Shown here: piece by piece, positions 24,780 to 33,048 of the stretch
Numbering within the stretch: the stretch's first letter is position 1
Layout of the letters: each line of letters opens with the position of its first letter
Assembly: GCA_035293945.1 (NCBI GenBank)
Contig: DATGLV010000024.1
Location: 613,498 to 677,497 of the forward strand
DNA length: 64,000 nucleotides
Direction of reading: 5' to 3'
Source of the DNA: VAZQ01 sp035293945
GTDB taxonomy: Bacteria; Pseudomonadota; Alphaproteobacteria; Rhizobiales; Xanthobacteraceae
Notes under the pieces: generated by a model
Told to the model about the DNA's origin: nothing
Seen by the model: only the letters and a program-made list of their open reading frames with translations
Database searches by the model: none
Made by a program: the position numbers and the translations under genes

Positions 24780-25048
24780 GACGGTTCTTCCGACGGTTTG
24801 ATTAGGCGTCGCGCGTTGCGATGGAGAACGCGCCGCACAGCGGCAGGAGGGTGATGTGGCGTCGGCATATGGGCTCTTCGTGCTACCAAGACGGCCTTAA
24901 TGTAGCAGGAAGCTTACGAATTCGGTACCCGCAAGAGATGAGGATCCGGGCCGGGTTGGTTCGTCTGGCGGATGTCGACTTCTGCCAAATCAATGAGTTG
25001 AAGAAAAACCGGCCAGCGAGACGATTCATTTGACGGTTTTTCCAACGG
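24780..25048. repeat. Right copies of the segment-flanking repeats
   Basis: GACGGTTCTTCCGACGGTT at 24780-24798 and GACGGTTTTTCCAACGG at 25032-25048 repeat the motif at 19767. The sequence at 24950-25012 is an inverted copy of 19688-19752. Together with the left copies they bracket about 5 kb holding the ArsR operon, the hydrolase and the amidohydrolase. Confidence 0.55.
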
Positions 25049-25316
25049 CCAACTTGGCCTTCGGCGAATGGCCAAGCGTATTCGCCGACATAAAGATGAC
25101 GACCGCGCTTCTCGATCGTCTCACCACCACTGCGATATCATCGAGACCGGTAACGACAGCTGGCGCTTCAAAAGCCGAGCCGAGGATCAGCCACAACCCC
25201 GCGCTCGCGCCGTCTCCGCAAGCCCGACGGCGCGAGCGCTACCGCCAAAGCCCGTCGCCAGAGGGGGTCAAAATTGGACGCCGATCGGGGGGTCAAATTT
25301 GGGCGCCGATTGACAT
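25045..25316 (+). mobile_element. IS21-family right end with istB remnant
   Basis: NLAFGEWPSVFADIKMTTAL, LDRLT, then after a one-base deletion near 25125 HHCDIIETGNDSWRFKSRA: this is the C-terminal ~45 residues of an IS21 IstB helper ATPase. It is followed by tandem GGGGTCAAAATTGGACGCCG and GGTCAAATTTGGGCGCCG ending in GATTGACA at 25316, which fits the repeated terminal sequences of IS21 elements. The rest of istB and all of istA are gone. Confidence 0.8.
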
Positions 25317-25609
25317 CCATAAGCGCAGGATTTGCTTTGGGGTGATTTGCGACGGCGATGTCAAGGCAACTTCCGATGAGGAATGGGCCAATGAGGCCGT
25401 GAACCGCTGCCGCAGCGTCAACGCGGATCCATCGACGCGCCTTGATGATTTCCTCGTCCAAAGTTGGAGTGATCGCCCGACCAGGTTGCTTCCGATTCCA
25501 AACCTGGCACATCGACGTGGGTTCTCCGCCAAGTCCAATCTATTCAATGACGGCTTTTTCTTACTCGCGTCGGCTTGAGCTGGGGTGGGCGCAGAGACCT
25601 GTTCAAAAG

Positions 25610-27694
25610 CTACGAGACTTCCCGACCTTCCGGCAGTAACTTCGCAAGACGCGAGCGGATGGCGGAGGGTTGACGCTGAAACTGTGCGGCCAGTTCGGAA
25701 AGCGGTGTTCCGGCCGCATGCAGGGACAACAAATCGGTGTCCTCCGCTTGCGTCCATTTCTCATAGGCGCGGGCATGATGCTGCCTGATGGCCGCCAGGC
25801 GGTCTTCGGCGGCAGAGCGGAGAGTTGCGGGCGGAAGTGCCTCCTCCGGGAGTGTTTCTTCTCCCCCGCTCTCGGCGTCTGTGTTGATGAGCGTCAGGAA
25901 TGCCTCTCCATAGCGCGCCAGTTTGACCGCACCGGCGCCCGGGATGGAGGCCAGCTCCAGCATGGACCGTGGCCGGCGTGCAGCCATCTCGCTGAGCGTT
26001 TTGTCATGGAAGATGACATAGGGCGGTACGTTCTGCGCCTTGGCCAGTTCCAACCGCTTGGCGCGCAGCTTGTCGAAAAGGCCGCGGTCGGCGGCGAGAA
26101 CGGCTTGCTCCCTCTCGCGGCGAGCGGATTTTCGCTCAGCCCTTCTCTCTGTCCTGCCCGTCTTCAAAACGCGCAAGCTCAAGGATGGCTTCTCGCGCAG
26201 GAACCGGCGGCCTTCGGACGAGATAGACAAGCCTCCATGGCCCGCCACGTCCACTGCGATCAGTCCATGCGCGACGAGTTGGCGGACGATCGACCGCCAC
26301 GCGTTGCGATCGTGCTCCTTGCCGATGCCGAAGGTGGAAAGCTTATCATGGCCCAGGCGCCCGATGCGCTCGTCGATCTCGCCGAGGAGCACCGAGACGA
26401 CATGCGCCTGCCCGAAGCGCTCGCCCGTGCGGTAGATGCAGGAAAGAAGCTTTTGGGCGGCGATGGAGCCATCGAAGGTCTCGGGTGGATCGAGTCAGAC
26501 ATCGCAGTTGCCGCAGGGCTGGCAGTCGTCGCCGAAATAGCGCAGGAGAACCTGCCGACGGCATTGGCAAGATTCGGCGAAACCGATGAGAGCGTCGAGC
26601 TTGCGACGCTCCATGCGCTTGCGCGCGTCGGGAGCGTCCGATTCCTCGATAAAGCGGCGCCGGAGCGCGATATCCTCCGCGCCATAGAGCATCAGAGTTT
26701 CGGCGGACAAGCCGTCGCGGCCGGCACGGCCGGTCTCCTGGTAAAAGGCCTCGATGCTGGCAGGCAGGTCCGCATGCAACACGAAGCGCACATCAGGCTT
26801 GTCGATGCCCATCCCGAAAGCGATGGTGGCGGCCATGACCAGCCCTTGTTCATGCTGGAACCGGCGCTGGTTCTCGTCCCGCGCCTTCATCTCCATGCCG
26901 GCGTGATAGGGCAGCGCGGTGAAGCCGTGAGCGTTGAGGATGGCGGCGACGTCTTCCGCCCTCCGCTTGGAGAGACAATAGACGATACCGCTCTCTCCTT
27001 TGCGGGGCGCGAGGAAGCGCAGCATCTGCTGCGTCGTGCTTGTCTTCTCGGCAGCACAATAGCGGATATTGGGGCGATCAAAGCCGGAGATGAAGCTGTT
27101 TTCGGCGCCGATCTTCAGATGCTCGACGATTTCCGCCCGGGTCGCCGCATCCGCCGTAGCGGTGAGCGCAATACGCGGCACGATAGGGAAGAGGTCCTTA
27201 AGACAGTCAAGGGCGCGATATTCGGGGCGGAAATCATGGCCCCATTGCGAGAGACAGTGGGCTTCGTCAATGGCGATGAGTGACAGATGCACGGATTTCA
27301 GCCGATCGAGGGTGTCAGGCTTCAAAAGCGTTTCCGGCGCCATATAGAGGAGATCCAACTCGGCCTGCTCGATATCGCGCCAGAGCAGATCCTTTTCCGA
27401 GCCCCAGAACCGGGAATTGAGCGCCGCCGCCTTCACGCCGGCCTGTCTGAGCGCGGCCACTTGGTCTTCCATCAGCGCAATGAGCGGCGAGACGACGAGG
27501 CCGATGCCTGGACGTGCCAGCGCGGGAATCTGATAACAGAGGGACTTGCCTCCGCCGGTCGGCATCAAGACAAATGCGTCGTTGCCGGCGATCACGTGCG
27601 CGATGATCTCCCGCTGCCGCTCGCGGAAGGTGTCGTAGCCGAACACGGTCTTCAGGATCGAGAGGGGGTCCGCCAAATTCGATTTTGAGCTCAT
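25610..27694 (-). pseudogene. recQ: RecQ DNA helicase interrupted by an in-frame TGA
   Basis: About 694 codons in one frame. Helicase domain: FRERQREIIAHVIAGND, Walker A MPTGGGKSLCYQ, IDEAHCLSQWGHDFRPEY (DExH and the aromatic-rich loop), ATIAFGMGIDKPDVRFVLH and QETGRAGRDG. The zinc motif runs ESCQCRRQ...DDCQPCGNCDV, where a fourth cysteine should follow, but the codon at 26497-26495 is TGA. Immediately after it the same frame continues LDPPETFDGSIAAQKLLSCI, then the winged helix (GEIDERIGRLGHDKLSTFGI), HRDC (LAKAQNVPPYVIFHDKTLSE) and an extra C-terminal helix pair (KWTQAEDTDLLSLHAAGTPL). Termination would leave a helicase core lacking one zinc ligand, the winged helix and HRDC. I start at MSSKSNLADP (27694); 27742 is an alternative. 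Confidence 0.9.
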
Positions 27695-27871
27695 CGTTCG
27701 TTTTGAATATCGCGTTTCCTCTGCGGATGCATTATCGGGCAATTGGGAGCAATGCGCAGTTGCGGCCGTGGATCAGGCGGGGCCCGCTGCTGACACCATT
27801 TGCATTGCTCACATGGTTGGATATCGGCGCCGAAAAGACTATCTCTCGGCACCTATCCACAGTCTCACGAT

Positions 27872-28432
27872 CTATGGCCGCTCCAGGAACCCTCGTCCTG
27901 CGAAGATCGCCGGCATTGCCTTCTCGATCCGCGCGGTCCGCGTCGCGGACTGCTTCGCGCCCGCGAGGTGAAACAGGTACCCCCTTTGCCGACCCGGCGT
28001 CAGCGCCTCGAACGCGCGCTTGAATCGCGCATCCTTGCGGAACTTCTCCGTCAACTCCTCGGGCACGGGAAACACCCGGGGTTTCGTCTCGACCTTCATC
28101 CCGGCCTTCTCGGCCGCCACGGCCTCGCGTATATAGGCCTTGATGGTGGCCGCCTTCGTCGCAATCTCCTTCGCGCTGGTGAATTTCATCACCCGCGCTG
28201 CCCGAACCTGCCCGAGCTGCACCAACAGCTTCTTCGGATCCTTCAGCAGCGCACCCTGAAAGAAGCCCAACGCGCAATATTCTTTGAAGCCCTGAATGAT
28301 GACGACGTTTTTCTCGTCCATTGTGTAGCAGGGCTTTCCCCACTTGCGCTCCTCTCTTAGGTCGAACCCGGACAAAATCCTTTGCAGCTCTGCAATCTCA
28401 GCCTGCCACCGCTCGCGATACGCCATCTCCAT
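27872..28432 (-). CDS. YdeI/OmdA-like DUF1801 protein
   Basis: A 186-residue protein starting MEMAYRERWQAEIAELQRIL; GGAGGTG six bases upstream fixes the start. The DUF1801 core is LREERKWGKPCYTMDEKNVV, IIQGFKEYCALGFFQGALLK (the Y-x-x-x-x-F substrate-pocket strands); the C-terminal part FPVPEELTEKFRKDARFKRA, FEALTPGRQRGYLFHLAGAK matches the bacteriocin-protection/YdeI extension. It is cytosolic; the molecular function is not established, although family members have been linked to peptide or stress resistance. It stands alone downstream of recQ. Confidence 0.85.
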   Translation of the reverse strand: MEMAYRERWQAEIAELQRILSGFDLREERKWGKPCYTMDEKNVVIIQGFKEYCALGFFQGALLKDPKKLLVQLGQVRAARVMKFTSAKEIATKAATIKAYIREAVAAEKAGMKVETKPRVFPVPEELTEKFRKDARFKRAFEALTPGRQRGYLFHLAGAKQSATRTARIEKAMPAIFAGRGFLERP

Positions 28433-28500
28433 GCTGCACCTCCGTTGTTGCACATTGCCGTAAGGCTGACACTCGTTTGGCTCGATGAGTCATGATGAGT

Positions 28501-28530
28501 CATGGCCGGGGCTTGTCCCGGCCGTCCATG
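28501..28530. repeat. REP-like palindrome
   Basis: GGCCGGG and CCCGGCC arms around a GCTTGT loop, flanked by CAT and ATG. It is the same class of intergenic palindrome as at 4345 and 61139. Confidence 0.6.
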
Positions 28531-28595
28531 TCTTTCATCTTGGGGTGAAGCAAACAAGGCATGAATGCCCGAGAAGGGTGCGTTTACGCCCGTCT

Positions 28596-28862
28596 GCGGC
28601 ATCTGCACGCCCTGAAAATACAAGAAGTGCTTCTGCCCCGGTTCCAGGTCGTTGACGTTAAGGGCGCTGATGACCTTTTCCCCTTGATAACGTCGCCCGT
28701 ATAAGCCGTTCCTGATGTCGGATCGGCAGCGGAGGTCGTCGTGCCCTGGGCATTTGCAGTCCCGGCGTCAGCGGCGAGGGCGGCCGACGCGCCGGCCGTG
28801 GCGATGGATGCGATGATGAAATCGCGGCGATCAAGATCTCTCTTAAGATTGTCGGTGGAGCT
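28596..28862 (-). pseudogene. 5' fragment of a Tat-signal succinylglutamate desuccinylase/aspartoacylase-like gene
   Basis: Reading on the minus strand: LDRRDFIIASIATAGASAAL (twin-arginine signal), ADAGTANAQGTTTSAADPTS, GTAYTGDVIKGK, then after loss of one A in an A-run near 28683, VISALNVNDLEPGQKHFLYF and QGVQMP. This N-terminal pattern (signal, TGDVI.GKKVISALDVNDLEPG, hydrophobic strand, G.-MP) is what I recall from periplasmic M14-type aspartoacylase homologues. Everything after MP, including the zinc site, is missing, and no start codon remains. Not functional. Confidence 0.65.
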
Positions 28863-28935
28863 CCTTTGTGATCAGAAGAGCTATAGACACGAGATGCGCA
28901 TGGTCGGTCGCAGATCCCCCGCGCTCAAGTCACAA

Positions 28936-29538
28936 CTAAGGTTCGGGCGACGGCGATGATCTGTCGAGAGCGAGAGCACGCTCCATCCGGCGATCGGGTA
29001 TCAGCCAAAGGAGGGCCACCGCGACATAAATGCCGATGGAAACGAGCGGAATCGGGAAAGCGAGCACAACGGCGATGAAATAGAGCAGCGGCGAAATCTT
29101 GGCCTTTATGTCCGAGCCAAGCGCTGCGGCAAGCCTGCTATCCGGCCCGTGTGCACGCAGGAGTGCCCTCTCCAGGAGCCAGTAAGCAATCGCCGGCATG
29201 AGCAGCGAAACGCCATAGAGCGCGGTCGGTAGCGGGGCAAACTGGTTCGACTCGAGCCATGCTGTTGTAAACGGAATCAGCGACAGCCAGAACAGCAAGT
29301 GCGTGTTGGCCCAGAGCACGAGGCCGCTCACGCGCTTACACACGGACAGCAGATGGTGATGGTTGTTCCAATAGATTGCGACGTAGACAAAGCTCAGCAC
29401 ATAGCTAAGAAAGGTCGGCAGCACTTTGCCGAGGGCGGACAAATCGGCGCCCTCCGGAGGCTTCATTTCGAGAACCATGATCGTGATTATGACGGCGATC
29501 ACTCCGTCGCTGAAAGCGGTCAGCCTGTCGGGTCCCAT
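28936..29538 (-). CDS. TMEM175-family potassium channel protein (DUF1211)
   Basis: A 200-residue membrane protein starting MGPDRLTAFSDGVIAVIITI; AGGAGAGGC precedes this ATG, ruling out the longer frame from 29661. The family signature R-x-x-x-F-S-D (RLTAFSD) is in helix 1, followed by IMVLEMKPP, the helix-2/3 region YWNNHHHLL and four further helices. Bacterial TMEM175 proteins form tetrameric K+-leak channels whose gate is the helix-1 hydrophobic layer. It is monocistronic. The tail SSPSPEP is disordered. Confidence 0.88.
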   Translation of the reverse strand: MGPDRLTAFSDGVIAVIITIMVLEMKPPEGADLSALGKVLPTFLSYVLSFVYVAIYWNNHHHLLSVCKRVSGLVLWANTHLLFWLSLIPFTTAWLESNQFAPLPTALYGVSLLMPAIAYWLLERALLRAHGPDSRLAAALGSDIKAKISPLLYFIAVVLAFPIPLVSIGIYVAVALLWLIPDRRMERALALDRSSPSPEP

Positions 29539-29923
29539 CTTGTCTGCCTCTCCTGTTATCAACACGTCCGCGGCACAATCATCGTGTACGAGCCGCCGCG
29601 GACATCCTGGAAGTCGTAGCGCGGGTCGCTCGAACAGCCGAGGGTACGACGATGGCCTCACTTGGCGAATGAGATCGTCAGCTCCGTCTCATTCGCGTTC
29701 GCCGCGAGGGGCGGAAGCATCCCCCCTTCGTGAGATAAAATGCGTCTTCTGATAACACCTGCCCTAGATTCTACCGGACCGCGATGTCGGAGGTATAGTG
29801 AAAGCTCCGAAGGCCAATGGCGACGATCGTCTCCGAGCCGCACGGGCCGCGATGGCGAGCAGGCCGATTTCTGTCGCAGAAATCCGGGTCGAGCGAAGGC
29901 AATCGCATAATGATCGGCAGCAA
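29539..29923. other. Interval between TMEM175 and the GFA pseudogene
   Basis: About 385 bases serving two divergent genes. No gene, repeat or clear promoter is visible. Confidence 0.35.
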
Positions 29924-30421
29924 ATGACAGCGAGATCTCAGGCGTCGTGCAAATGCGGAAACGTCGAATTCGAAGTGATCGGTTCGCCGATTATGAGCGT
30001 CGTCTGTTACTGCGCAGACTGCTAGGAGGGCTCGCGGCAGATTGAAGCGCTTCCAAGCGCTCCTCGCGTGCGGGAGCCTGATGGAGGAACCGCTTACGTG
30101 CTATACCGAAAAGATCGCTTCAGCGGTATCAGGGGCGATCAGCTTCTGCAAAGCCTGCGGCTGCGGGAGAAATCGCCCGCGCGGCGAGTGATCGCCAGTT
30201 GCTGCAGCTCGCCGATATTTCTGGACTTCGAGAAAGGTCATTGGTTTTCGGTCTATCGGTCACGAATTGCAGATGCGCCACCTCCGCAGATGCGCATTCA
30301 GACGCGATTTAAGCCTAAAGACGCTGAGATCCCGAACGACGTGCACGCTTACTCCACGTTCCCCTTGAAGTTTGTGGCGAAGCTGATGCTGGCGCGTTTC
30401 AACATGTTGCTTGGGCGATGA
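29924..30421 (+). pseudogene. GFA-family (glutathione-dependent formaldehyde-activating-like) gene with a TAG stop, copy 1
   Basis: The frame reads MTARSQASCKCGNVEFEVIG, SPIMSVVCYCADC, TAG, EGSRQIEALPSAPRVREPDG, GTAYVLYRKDRF, SPARRVIASCCSSPIFLDFE, KGHWFSVYRSR and ends FNMLLGR. The zinc cysteines CxCG, CYCxDC and the CC pair are all present. The TAG at 30023-30025 replaces the CAG (Gln) found at the same place in the copy at 38811 (CDDCQEASRQ). Everything else stays in frame, so one C-to-T change destroyed the gene. Intact members are small cytosolic zinc proteins. Confidence 0.8.
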
Positions 30422-30459
30422 TGGATGCCCCTGTCCGTGAGCTGGCGCACCAGCAGCCA

Positions 30460-31326
30460 TCAATCCAGCCACACCCAATCGCAGCCTTCCATTGCGTAGG
30501 GTGCAAAACAGAAATCTTTTATGGTGGCGACCTCATCCGCTCGCCATTCCAGCACGACGAAGTGGGCGGGCCGTTCCATGGGACCGCGAGAATCGTAGAC
30601 CAGCATCGCAGGCTCTCCGTCGACGGCGCCCAACGCAAAGCGCCAATGCGTGGCCTCCGCATAACGGGCGAAGTAGACACCGACCTCCTTCCGGCCCGTG
30701 AGCTTCAGCCGATTGACGAGATCGAGGCGAACATCGTCCGCCAGCATCTGGCGTACCATGTCGAGCTCGCCGGACTTGAAGAGCGCAACATAGTGTTGCA
30801 ATCGTCGGCGCTCGTCAGCGGGAAGGAGCGGAAGACGGCCCGCATCCGCGCCGTCCGCCATCAGCTCTTTGAGCCGGCTTCTGCCGCGTTGCAATGCCGA
30901 TTTGGCGGCGGGCACGCTGCAGCCGGCAATTTCGGCGATCTCCTCGACCGAATGTCCCAGCACATCCTTGAAGACGACCGCGCAGCGTTGGAGCGCGGGC
31001 AGCTCCAGGAACGTGCGGAAACTCACCGCCGCCACATCGGGATCGGGATCGTCGGATGCGACTTCCATTTCGTCGCTGAATGGCACCACGTGGCTTCGTG
31101 CCCGGGCGCGCAGGAAGTCGAGACTGGCATTGTGCGCGATCCGGAACAGCCAGCCCTCGATATTGCCGATGTCAGCGACGGTCGAGCGAGTGCTCAGAGC
31201 CTTGATGAGCACCTCCTGGACCACATCCTCGCCATCGACCGCCGAGCCGGTCATGCGGGCGCAATAGCGGTGCAGCTTTGGCCGCATGCTGGCGAGGAGG
31301 CGTTCGTAATCACTGTCGTTGGTCAT
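30460..31326 (-). CDS. ECF-type sigma factor with C-terminal SnoaL-like domain
   Basis: A 288-residue protein. Region 2: LHRYCARMTGSAVDGEDVVQ, EVLIKALSTRS, GWLFRIAHNASLDFLRARAR. Region 4: LPALQRCAVVFKDVLGHSVE, EIAEIAGCSVPAAKSALQRG with the helix-turn-helix. From about residue 185 a SnoaL-like domain follows: LQHYVALFKSGELDMVRQML, ADDVRLDLVNRLKL and a beta-rich end. ECF factors with such a C-terminal domain (SigJ/ECF41-like) use it for regulation in place of a separate anti-sigma factor. I use the ATG at 31326; a GTG two codons earlier is possible. Probably transcribed after the ABM gene upstream. Confidence 0.85.
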   Translation of the reverse strand: MTNDSDYERLLASMRPKLHRYCARMTGSAVDGEDVVQEVLIKALSTRSTVADIGNIEGWLFRIAHNASLDFLRARARSHVVPFSDEMEVASDDPDPDVAAVSFRTFLELPALQRCAVVFKDVLGHSVEEIAEIAGCSVPAAKSALQRGRSRLKELMADGADAGRLPLLPADERRRLQHYVALFKSGELDMVRQMLADDVRLDLVNRLKLTGRKEVGVYFARYAEATHWRFALGAVDGEPAMLVYDSRGPMERPAHFVVLEWRADEVATIKDFCFAPYAMEGCDWVWLD

Positions 31327-31409
31327 GGACACGAACCTACTGCGGCTGGATCGCTGCGCAACTCATAGACAGCGTAGGTCAGGACGGGCCTTCGGAAAGC
31401 CGGCGTCCA

Positions 31410-31427
31410 CCCTCGCTTTCGCGAGGG
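31410..31427. repeat. Short palindrome between ABM and sigma genes
   Basis: CCCTCGCtttcGCGAGGG, the same arm and loop design as the GCGtttcGC-type palindromes near guaB. It lies between two minus-strand genes of one probable transcript. Confidence 0.6.
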
Positions 31428-31452
31428 CAGGTGCCTCCGGGATGTGTGCTGG

Positions 31453-31767
31453 TCAGCGTTGATGCGTCGCGACGACGGCACCCGCGATCGAATCGAGCGA
31501 AGCGAGCGCCTTGATCTTGGGGAAGTAGGCCTGCATGCGCGGATCCGCGCGCATGGCCTCGATATCGGCCGCATTGTCCCACTGTGAATGGATGACCACG
31601 CGTTTGCCGTCGCTGCTGGCGATGAGGTCGGTCGCAATCCACCCCTTTAGCGTCTTGATGACGGTTTCCGTGTTGTGCCGCAGCAGATCGACAAGCTCAT
31701 GTTGTTTCTGCGGCTCGACCGACAGAACATTGACGAGGGTGACTGGCTTGTTGACAGTGCTGGTCAT
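31453..31767 (-). CDS. ABM-domain protein next to the ECF sigma factor
   Basis: A 104-residue single-domain protein: MTSTVNKPVTLVNVLSVEPQ, KQHELVDLLRHNTETVIKTL, KGWIATDLIASSDGKRVVIH, SQWDNAADIEAMRADPRMQA. The four-strand/two-helix ABM barrel with the conserved SQW-x-x-x-x-D-x-E-A motif is clear. AGGAGCG is six to nine bases upstream. ABM partners of SigJ-type sigma factors are common in soil bacteria and are plausible targets of the sigma factor (inference). Confidence 0.8.
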   Translation of the reverse strand: MTSTVNKPVTLVNVLSVEPQKQHELVDLLRHNTETVIKTLKGWIATDLIASSDGKRVVIHSQWDNAADIEAMRADPRMQAYFPKIKALASLDSIAGAVVATHQR

Positions 31768-31921
31768 TTTCGGCGCTCCTGTTCGGGTTTAGGCGGCACG
31801 AGCGTGCTCGCTAGCCCATAGACGAACCAGCGCGGGAGAACGGATCGGCGGATCGAAAAAGATTTTTGTCCGTGCAGGCCGGCAAAAACCTCGGATTGGG
31901 GACCTTTCACGAGTTTCTCCC

Positions 31922-32329
31922 TTGCGCAAAGCGCATTCTCTCGACACCAATGTGCTGAGCGACTTCGCACGCGGCGAACCGACTGTGACGGCGCGGCTTC
32001 GCCAGGAAGCGCCATTGCAATTGGCAGTTTCGGTGATCACGGAGATGGAAGTCGAATATGGGCTCGCGCGCAATCCGGGCGTTGCGCCGCGCGTGCGAGA
32101 GGCCATGCGGACGCTTCTGAACACGATTTCGGTCCTACCGTTCGAGCGTGAAGATGCCCGTGTGGCGGCGCAATTGCGTGCAAGCCTGAACAGCCAAGGT
32201 ATGCCCATTGGGGCCTATGACCTGCTGCTTGCGGCCTGTGCCTTACGGCGCGGGCTCAAAATTGTGACGCATAATGCACGGGAATTCGTTCGTGTCGGCG
32301 GGCTCGGGTTGGAGGATTGGGGCAGTTAG
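31922..32329 (+). CDS. vapC: VapC-type PIN-domain ribonuclease toxin without visible antitoxin
   Basis: A 135-residue PIN protein. Catalytic acids: HSLDTNVLSDFARG (Asp1), VITEMEVEYGLARNPG (Glu), MPIGAYDLLLAACALRRGLK (Asp), then THNAREFVRVGGLGLEDW (the usual TNN/THN-x-x-E/D-F end). The only start in frame is a TTG at 31922, which is unusual. VapC cleaves tRNA or rRNA and is normally the second gene of a pair, but I see no VapB-like frame in the ~150 bases upstream. Either an antitoxin is encoded elsewhere or the gene is a remnant whose upstream part was lost. Confidence 0.8.
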   Translation: MRKAHSLDTNVLSDFARGEPTVTARLRQEAPLQLAVSVITEMEVEYGLARNPGVAPRVREAMRTLLNTISVLPFEREDARVAAQLRASLNSQGMPIGAYDLLLAACALRRGLKIVTHNAREFVRVGGLGLEDWGS

Positions 32330-32496
32330 TAAATCCCTCGGGGAAGCACGGATTGATCGCCAGTCGATCTTATCGGGCGAACGCTTCTCGTCATCCTGAA
32401 TTTTAGGAATTTGACGCTCGTCCGGAACCCCTCGGGGCTTCGATACTTTCGTACGCAAGGCCGACGTGCTCCGGCGGCGCGGAAAAGGAGCGTGCC

Positions 32497-32844
32497 ATGA
32501 CAGAACCCATCTATCCGGCTGCGACCCGCGAGCTTGCTGAAAAGCGCCGTGCACTCGCGCCCGAGACCGAGAAGGCATTTCAGGCGTTCAGCCGGCAGGT
32601 TTTTGCCGACGGGGCGCTGCCATCGAAGACCAAGCAGCTCATCGCTGTTGCTGTCGCGCATGTGACGCAATGTCCCTATTGCATTCGCGGGCACACGAAG
32701 GCGGCCCTGCGGCAGGGCGCCACACGGCAGGAGATCATGGAAGCCATTTGGGTTGCGGCCGAGATGCGTGCGGGCGGCGCTTACGCGCATACCGCCGTAT
32801 CGCTTGCAACAATGGACGAAGCCGAGGCGCCTCAACCCTCATGA
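32497..32844 (+). CDS. Carboxymuconolactone decarboxylase-like (AhpD-type) protein, copy 1
   Basis: A 115-residue protein: MTEPIYPAATRELAEKRRAL, AFQAFSRQVFADGALPSKTK, QLIAVAVAHVTQCPYCIRGH, TKAALRQGATRQEIMEAIWV, AAEMRAGGAYAH. The CPYCIRGH motif (Cys-x-x-Cys plus His) is the AhpD peroxidase/disulphide reductase active site. AAAGGAG precedes the ATG. The copy at 36220 differs at only 11 of 115 residues, and similarity continues ~120 bases upstream of both starts. The two copies flank cioAB. Confidence 0.88.
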   Translation: MTEPIYPAATRELAEKRRALAPETEKAFQAFSRQVFADGALPSKTKQLIAVAVAHVTQCPYCIRGHTKAALRQGATRQEIMEAIWVAAEMRAGGAYAHTAVSLATMDEAEAPQPS

Positions 32845-33048
32845 CGGACGCCCGCGAACTTGGTAGCGGGCGCGGATCGCAAGTTGCTCGAGAATCGTGG
32901 ATGTCGTCTCCTGGTGTGAATTGTTCACGATCATTCGAACATCAGATGATCGAGGAATCTCCGTTATACATGCGATTTGATGCGGATTCTCACACAGCGA
33001 TAGTCGATGGCCAGCCGCGGCGAGCCAACGCTGAAGGAGAAATGCCGG

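Larger units (their letters stand above)
24490..25609. other. Repeat and IS-remnant interval
   Basis: About 1.1 kb without an intact gene. It contains the right-hand copies of the repeats described at 19688 (24780-24798, 24950-25012 inverted, 25032-25048) and the end of an IS21-family element (25045-25316). The stretches 24490-24770 and 25317-25609 show nothing I can identify. Confidence 0.5.
28433..28935. other. Interval with a palindromic repeat and a decayed hydrolase gene
   Basis: About 500 bases. It holds the palindrome CATGGCCGGGgcttgtCCCGGCCGTCCATG at 28501-28530 and the 5' remnant of a desuccinylase-like gene at 28596-28862. Confidence 0.5.

Noticed and set aside
24821..25033. 70-codon plus-strand frame before the IS21 remnant
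   Set aside because: No family resemblance, no ribosome site, and it overlaps the inverted repeat copy at 24950-25012.
26440..26497. SECIS-like hairpin after the recQ TGA implying selenocysteine
   Set aside because: The stems are short, and the apical GG-U features expected of a bacterial SECIS are not convincing; nonsense mutation is the simpler reading. Kept only as something to exclude.
25670..27283. A 537-codon plus-strand open frame
   Set aside because: It is antisense to recQ, whose helicase motifs are unmistakable; the frame is a by-product of GC-rich codon use.
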